From Promerops cafer (taxonomy: Eukaryota; Chordata; Aves; Passeriformes; Nectariniidae): DNA of 64,000 nucleotides. The notes beneath the pieces were generated by a model that saw nothing but the letters and a program-made list of their open reading frames with translations, had not been told where the DNA came from and ran no database searches. Each line of letters starts with the position of its first letter. Position 1 is the stretch's first letter. Shown here in pieces: positions 58,141 through 64,000 of this stretch. The stretch spans positions 2,067,917 to 2,131,916 of the forward strand of contig VZSE01013216.1 of NCBI GenBank assembly GCA_013398275.1. Reading direction: 5' to 3'. The position numbers and the translations under genes were made by a program.

Positions 58141-59363
58141 TTACAGACGTACTCAATTTTATTTGCTCAGTAAGATTTTTTTTTTCAAGTCAAAACAAAA
58201 GGTTTGAGTTAAGCCTGGAGGCCCAGCAATATTCAAAGAGTACAGTACAGATAAACTGATAGTTTACCTTTGGTTGTTACCTCTTGGCTTTCTGAAAAGA
58301 ATCTACTGCTTTGTTCCATAATAAAATTAGACTAGTTACAGTACAGTTGCAAGCTATGGCACTTGCTGAGCTTGAGTTATAGGCAGGTTCTAGCAAATAG
58401 CATGTCTTGTAACTTGGTCCACAGTTAGCTTCTGCTGTTGGGCACTGATTGGTTTTGCAGGCACACAGAACTTGGAAGGACAGTGGCTACCTTCTTACTC
58501 CTTTGTAGATGCTTCTTTAGTGGTAAAATGTATTTCTAAAGAAAAAAGAAACAGTTTAAGTGTAAATTAGTAGCTCCTATTAGTTGTATATGCACTGGTA
58601 GATTGTAGCTGAAACTAATGCCGAAATATTATAAGCTTTACCAAAGATAGTTCCAAACTTTGCCCTTGTCCACTGTGCCAGTTGTTGGATTTTTCTTGGT
58701 CTGCTCAGTAACACACACTTCTTTTCAGTACATGCTGCTTTTTCTTTCTAATCTTTGCTTATTTTCCTTTTACACAGAAACGGAGTCAGGCCAGATGCTA
58801 CTCACTGGGGGCAGGGGGTGTGTGTTAACAGAGATGTGGTGTTGAATTTTCCTGGACCTGCAGTGCTGATATTCAAGCCCTTCAGTACCCAACAGAATTG
58901 TTAATTTCTCTGGATAATGTATTGGAGCTGAGGCAGTCCACAGAAAAACAAAGTGCCATGCTGGTTTATACAAGATAGCGTCAACAAGCTACAAACAGCT
59001 TTGCTTTAAGACTGCTTACTAGAGATTGGTTTACCAGATCAGAGGACAGATTTGAATCATTCATGTATTCACTTAAATATCTAGTAATATCAAAGCCATG
59101 ATATACCAAAACAAAATGAAATTGAGGGTAAAGTGGTGGGACTGCAGTAGTGTGAAAGCAATGACTTGACACATTACAAGCTTAACAAAGCCTATACCAC
59201 AATATTATAAACAGAAAGAAATTAAGACAATTCTAAAGAAGACATCTCATGTGGTCTTCTCTAATCTCTCGCCTTCACCTCTCTCTACCATCTTAGCCTT
59301 CACTGATTATGGGGATTTTTGCAGGCTATTTGGAGGTAGTGAATTTTCTGTCTCTCAAAAATA

Positions 59364-59440
59364 CACTGCCAGAACAGGAAGGAAGATCAGTATCAGAAAC
59401 AAGGATGCACTGCCAGAACAAGGAGGAAGATTGCAGACTA
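59364..59440. repeat. Imperfect direct repeat, 44-nt period
   Basis: CACTGCCAGAACAGGAAGGA at 59364 recurs as CACTGCCAGAACAAGGAGGA at 59408, each followed by AGAT. Confidence 0.8.
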
Positions 59441-60265
59441 GTTACAGTACTCTTCCATTCAAGAGATAACAGGAAGGCCTAAGTTAATAACAGACATTTG
59501 AAAGAATTTAGCTGTTGAAACAGTAAATTATTTGACCTAACATGACAAGGAAGCTTTGAAAAGATTTTTTTTTCTTTTTCAGAAGTATAGAGCAAGTCTG
59601 TATTGGGATGTGAAAATGTTCATCCTTAATAGTCCCGTGGTGCCGGCTCTTCTGTTCATGGGCATTTTGTTTCCAGGTATGTGTCCTCTTCAAACTTCCT
59701 CAGAGCTAATTGGTAGCAAAGACTGTCATGGTAAAAACTTGCACAGGTCTCGTAACTGCAACCTGGAACACTACCTAACAGTAAAGAGCTGCACAATTAG
59801 TTAATTCAAATTCCCTTAGGATATAAGGCATTTTAGACTGCTGTTCTCTGCCATTTCCTACGTAGGTTTGTATTAGATCCATAAAAACAGTATTCTCTTA
59901 CATGTGTAGCACCACACAGGTATGAGTTGAAATACTGTTGGGAGAGTACCATGTTAGACACTGGAGGCCCACATGTTCAAACTAAAGTTGTTGTTCTACT
60001 TCCAGAGTTGGAATTACAGGCGTGGAAAAAATGCAGTTTGATTTAAGGTCTCTGTTTCAGTCCCTCTGAGGGTTGCCTTGCATTTCTAAGGACTTGGTCT
60101 TCAATTAAGACTAATACCTATTATGACTCTCATCTGCTGTAATGTCCTGAAGCAGAACAATATCTGAGAGGATGCTTTTTTGAGCAAAAGCAATAATTAA
60201 AGTTGACTGGTCAAATTATTTCTCAAAGCATTTTCTGATTTGCTAGCTATTAATTAAAACTTTAT

Positions 60266-60400
60266 AGACTAATTTAGATTGGGAGAGACCTTTAAGATCA
60301 AGTCCAGCTGTTAACCTAGTACTGAAGTCCAACAGTAGCTAATACATGTCCCTAAGCACCTTCTACACATCTAAATACCTTCAGGAATGATGACTCCAGC
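60266..60400 (-). repeat. CR1 LINE 3' fragment
   Basis: GGGAGAGACCTTTAAGATCA, then CAGCTGTTAACCTAGTACTG, then CATGTCCCTAAGCACC, matching the reverse complement of an avian CR1 3' region of the same type as at 34476. The extreme 3' end is worn away. Confidence 0.8.
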
Positions 60401-61962
60401 TAATAACTAATACAAGAGTGGCCCTAGGCATTAAATGAGAGGTACCTGTCAATGAGTAGATTCTTCCAGGTCAACTATTTCCCTTCTTATCAGCTGCAGT
60501 TCATCTCCCTATATTTTGTTACCATCTTTAAATGGCAGCTGAAAAGGACTGGTGAGCAGCTAGATCAGCCTACTGCCTTACACAGGACACCTTTTACCAG
60601 CAACATTCCACCACCTCTGGCCATTGTGTTTTAGTGTCATCATACTATGCTTTATAGAGGTTTTACAGAAAATTACTAACTAGAATTAGTTATTTAAAAC
60701 AAGCATACAAAGCATGTGCATCTCAGTCAATAGAATAGACTGAGATCATGATTGCTGCTGGATTTTTTTCATGCTGAATTTGGGTAACTAAATCTATATT
60801 TAGCCAACATGCTTTAAAATTACACAGGATTCTCACTTTATTCTAGGTGTACTGAAATGAGTTGTTTTCTGGTACTGGAGTTTGATGGGTTTTCTGTAGA
60901 TGTTCAAAGTAAAAGGAGCACAAGCCTGATGGAAGCAGGCTGTAGACTTCAAATGCAGACATACGTAATCTGCAGAAGAGGACATTTCTGGAAGCTCAGT
61001 AGGAAATGAGGCCGCAATCCACCTTGTTTCTTGCTGCTGTGGAAGTAGACTAAAAACCCATTTAACTCACCAATTGCATAGTAGTGAGCATGTACAAATT
61101 TGCACTTAGGGATGCATTTGGAGCATTATCGAGCTCTGCAGGTTTCAGCACCACTCCTGCTGTAGTCAATACTTCTTAAGGCTCCAGCTTCTGCCATCAA
61201 AAGGCTTTTATAAAAGTTTCCATTCTTTCCACTTGCTGAAAAAAGGCTTGATGTAATAAAATGAGCACTGACTCAGAGAGAAGGGAAATAAATTTTTGAT
61301 TAGTGAACGAAGGAAAAAAGTATTGAGGGACAATTTCACAAGTTAATTGCCATGTCTCTTTTTGTAATTATAATTTCCAAAATTAATTACTCCAAGATAA
61401 TTGGAGAGAACTCTGTGTGACTTTTAGTTGATAGTGCAGCAGTGTTAGTCTTTTACTTTAGGTCAGAAGTGAGGTTTTGAAACAAGTCTTCATTGTTCCT
61501 GGTTACTGTGCTTTAGTTCACATTACAGAATAATGGGCCATGCTAATTGACATGGGTACAGAGTCAGTCAGTTCCACCCAGCCATATTCTTCTATCCAAA
61601 AAGAATGCAGCAGGACTGACCAAGACCATAAATCTGTGCTGGCCCTGAGGAGAGTTCTTGGCCCTGCCTTCAGGCAGAGCTTTGAGGGCCAAAGCAGGCT
61701 CTAAAAGTCATGACAAAAAGCCAAGTGTTTTCTCAATCCTGAGCAATTTGGGGCCTCATGTATGTGAGGCAGGAAGGCATTGCATTCACCATCTTCACCC
61801 ACCCATCCCCCAATTTTTACTGTTTTTAATATTGCAGATTATCCACTCCATCATTCTTGCAGTTGTCCTAATTAGGACGCCCACCTCTTGTTCCTTCCTT
61901 AAATGTTTGGAGAGAATAGAAATTACATCCAGTAATGGCACTGATTCAGTTACTCACTGTCT

Positions 61963-62064
61963 TTATCTCCAAAATGCTTGATCCTGGTGAAAAGCAGCCT
62001 CTCTCTGAGCATTGTAGTCCAAGTCTGCTTGCTTTTCCTGCTCTTTTCTTGCCTGCTTTTCAGC
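61963..62064 (-). CDS. CFAP210: CFAP210 last coding exon (probable)
   Basis: 102 nt; acceptor TTCTTCATCAG|GCT. Encodes AEKQARKEQEKQADLDYNAQ then REAAFHQDQAFWR and TAA. A consensus GTGAGT donor begins at 61957, five bases after the stop, so a 3' UTR intron is possible. Confidence 0.65.
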   Translation of the reverse strand, partial: AEKQARKEQEKQADLDYNAQREAAFHQDQAFWR

Positions 62065-64000
62065 CTGATGAAGAAAAGGGAATAACAAAGCTTAGTATTT
62101 TGTTCTCAACATCACCATCCTTAAAGCTTACAGAAGGTCTGCAGCATTCTTAGTTGAAACTTGGCACTTATCATCCCTCCCCACTTCTCTCCCCTGCCAT
62201 ATTTCCTCAGAAAGGGTACATGAAATAGCTGAGTGAACATCAGCATTAGCTGCTGCTCTTTGGTGACCTGCCCAGAAGATACAAGAGGACAGCAGTGCAT
62301 GGTTGAAAAAATGTCATAATGGCACAGGACAGGATGTGATCTGTCATTGTTGACATCTTATTACCAGCCCTCAGAGTAATCCCTCCTGATTCACGTGGGC
62401 CAAGTCCGCCTGGAAGAGGCTTCTGTTCTACTGCTCTAAGAGAAGGCCCACAAACCTCTGAAACACATGTATCGTGCATTGTCAAGTTTTCAGCAGTAAC
62501 CTTCTCACTCCACAAACAAGCCTCTTGTGGCCCATGGGTACAGTCACCTCTCCAACATCAGCAGCTGCAGTGCATGCAGGTAAAAACCAAACAAAATATG
62601 TACATCACACCCTTTCTCTCTCTCTCTCTCCTGACCAAGAGGTCTAGTACTATGGGTTTAGATGCAAGCTTCTTTCTGAAGGGATTGATAGGGTACAGCT
62701 TTTCTATTTACCATTTGCTGGAGCTGAATTTTCTGTACTTCCATGTTTGCATCACGCTGTCTTTGTTTCTTGGCTTTTTCCATTTCCAAGTAGATGTCAT
62801 TTTCTGTCATCCACTGATTATGATCCTTCTCATGCTCTTCTTTCTCCTCTCTCTTCTTTTCCTCTTTCAAATTCATCTGTAGTTTACAAAACACACAAAA
62901 GTTAACCAAGGAGCTGGCCTGCTAAGCTGGAAGTGGAGTCTCTCTGAAGAAGCAGCCTTGTATCAGTGCTCCGATAAGCACGGTCACTGTGGCTGGCCAG
63001 TGTCCAAGGCAGGGTTTTCAGCAGCCCTGGCAGATCTGTGCCCAACACAGAAGGGGGAAAGGGAGAGGGGACTCCAGGAAAGGTGTCAGCAGACTTGCTG
63101 AAGCCTGCTGATGCATGGCACCAGAGTCACCAACTGTGGTCTGGGCAAGGCTCCTCAGCTGGAGTAAGCACTGCAGAGTTTTCACAAATTACAAACAATT
63201 ACAGAGCCGTCTCATTTTTTTGAAGAGAGGATCACCACATATGCTGCTTGCACCTTTCTTAAGGATTTAGTTCTAAAACTCTAGAAGATAAATGAGAAGC
63301 AACTGGTGAGAACCTGCATGCGTCTCACTCCAGATGACTGTGCTAGAAACTATGGCATTTCCAAAGATTATTCCTACGTACAAGTATATGACAGAAAGAG
63401 GAGCAAGGACAGCCCCCATTTCTTACCACAGTGACTCTGTTTGCTTCAATAGATTCAATAGCAGCCTTTTTTTTCATTTCTTTCTCTTTGTTTTGCATCT
63501 GGTACTCAGCTTCTACCTCTGCAGCTCCTTTAGCAAGACGATCATCTTCAATCTTAAATTTCTCATTCATCTGTGCAGTTAATTGTTCAAAAGCTTTGTC
63601 TTTATGCTTCTGTATCATCCTGCAGGAGAACATGAGCTACTGTAACATCCTAGGCCATCCACTCAGATTACCAGAGGCAATTGGTACCTGTTGCTTGTAA
63701 CAACACCAGCAATCCTACCTCCACCCCAACAGCACCAATTACTACTGAACTGGTAGGCATTTTTTCTGCACTTTATACTTCAAGTTTTAATTAGATAAAA
63801 CTTGCTTGCATCGAAGTTCTGATTTTGTTTATATAACAACTGAGGACAATGTTTGTCACAAAATGAAATTGCAAGTTTGAATCTTAACACTGAAAATTAT
63901 CCCTGGACCCACCTGTTAGTCTCTGCATTTTTTTCTCTTGTCAGATCAGCCATCATTTCTCTTCCTTTAATATAAGCCTTAATCCGATCATCATCTTTGT
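61963..64000 (-). CDS. CFAP210: CFAP210 (CCDC173), 3' part of gene, four coding exons
   Basis: Coiled-coil microtubule inner protein of ciliary and flagellar doublets (established knowledge); human is about 552 aa. Coding pieces in gene order: 64000-63913 (cut by the window edge), 63619-63427, 62876-62712, 62064-61963. Phases agree and give about 181 residues. All pieces are rich in Lys/Glu/Gln/Ala heptads (EKEMKKKAAIESIEANR, EEKKREEKEEHEKDHNQW, AEKQARKEQEKQADLDYNAQ), typical of a trichohyalin-plectin-homology coiled coil. Identification rests on this character, on GREMMADLTREKNAETNR, and on the expected gene order next to PPIG. The protein ends in AFWR followed by TAA at 61965-61963. The last exon is less certain than the first three. 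Confidence 0.82.
62615..62630. repeat. (TC)8 microsatellite
   Basis: Eight TC units, about 80 nt from a CFAP210 exon. Confidence 0.9.
62712..62876 (-). CDS. CFAP210: CFAP210 exon (coiled coil)
   Basis: 165 nt; acceptor AAACTACAG|ATG, donor CAAATG|GTAAAT. Encodes MNLKEEKKREEKEEHEKDHN through VQKIQLQQM. Phase 0 both ends. Confidence 0.86.
63427..63619 (-). CDS. CFAP210: CFAP210 exon (coiled coil)
   Basis: 193 nt; acceptor TCTCCTGCAG|G, donor ACTGTG|GTAAGA. Encodes MIQKHKDKAFEQLTAQMNEK through IESIEANRVTV. Confidence 0.87.
63913..64000 (-). CDS. CFAP210: CFAP210 exon (partial at window edge)
   Basis: Encodes KDDDRIKAYIKGREMMADLT then REKNAETN. Donor AACAG|GTGGGT. The exon continues beyond 64000. 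Confidence 0.85.

Larger units (their letters stand above)
58141..61962 (-). other. CFAP210 3' UTR or 3' flank
   Basis: Contains a strong minus-strand acceptor (TTTCTTTTTTCTTTAG, exon would begin at 58535) and, 370 nt on, AATAAA at 58163-58158. Together these could form a terminal non-coding exon. Also holds a CR1 fragment (60266-60400) and an imperfect 44-nt-period repeat (59364-59440). The rest is unassigned. Confidence 0.4.
62065..63912 (-). other. CFAP210: CFAP210 introns in window
   Basis: Introns 62065-62711, 62877-63426 and 63620-63912. The first holds a (TC)8 run at 62615-62630. Nothing else is recognised. Confidence 0.7.

Noticed and set aside
1..64000. CRISPR arrays, operons, phage or other prokaryotic systems
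   Set aside because: No regularly spaced repeats, no compact gene runs with ribosome-binding sites; the sequence is plainly intron-bearing vertebrate DNA.

Overview
This window is vertebrate nuclear DNA, almost certainly from a bird and possibly a songbird. Genes are split into many exons by GT-AG introns. The interspersed repeats are avian: CR1 3' ends, two SINE-like copies with a tRNA-Ile-type head and a CR1-type tail, and two solo LTRs. Two CpG islands mark housekeeping promoters. Gene order and orientation are KLHL41(+), FASTKD1(-), PPIG(+), CFAP210/CCDC173(-), the same as I recall for human chromosome 2q31. I see no prokaryotic, viral-genome, CRISPR or operon content.

Region by region: 1-6480 carries the last six coding exons of KLHL41, a muscle Kelch/BACK adaptor whose BTB half lies upstream of the window. 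6481-9230 is its 3' UTR plus a short intergenic stretch. 9235-25.6k is FASTKD1 on the minus strand, with 14 coding exons, a 3' UTR ending near 9.23k and a CpG-island promoter at about 24.96-25.64k. 25.64-27.3k is a short divergent intergenic spacer. 27.3-28.08k is the PPIG CpG island. PPIG has a 7-kb leader intron and then 12 coding exons at 35154-52187. 52.2-58k is PPIG 3' flank. 58-64k holds the 3' end of CFAP210 on the minus strand, running off the right edge.

All exon joins were checked for reading phase. The joined lengths are 493 codons for the KLHL41 part, 832 or 863 aa for FASTKD1 (two possible starts) and 753 aa for PPIG. These agree with remembered human lengths of 606 (partial here), 847 and 754. 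The genes do not form one pathway. KLHL41 acts in the sarcomere with CUL3, FASTKD1 in mitochondrial RNA metabolism, PPIG in nuclear splicing and transcription, and CFAP210 inside ciliary doublet microtubules. FASTKD1 and PPIG are head to head, while KLHL41/FASTKD1 and PPIG/CFAP210 converge.

The most notable details are a frame-proven GC-AG intron in FASTKD1, a 30-nt in-frame PPIG exon with almost no pyrimidine tract that encodes part of the cyclophilin pocket, a 631-bp solo LTR with an exact 5-bp target duplication, and a GC-rich minisatellite in the FASTKD1 promoter. I did not find a new biological system; this is a well-conserved vertebrate locus.
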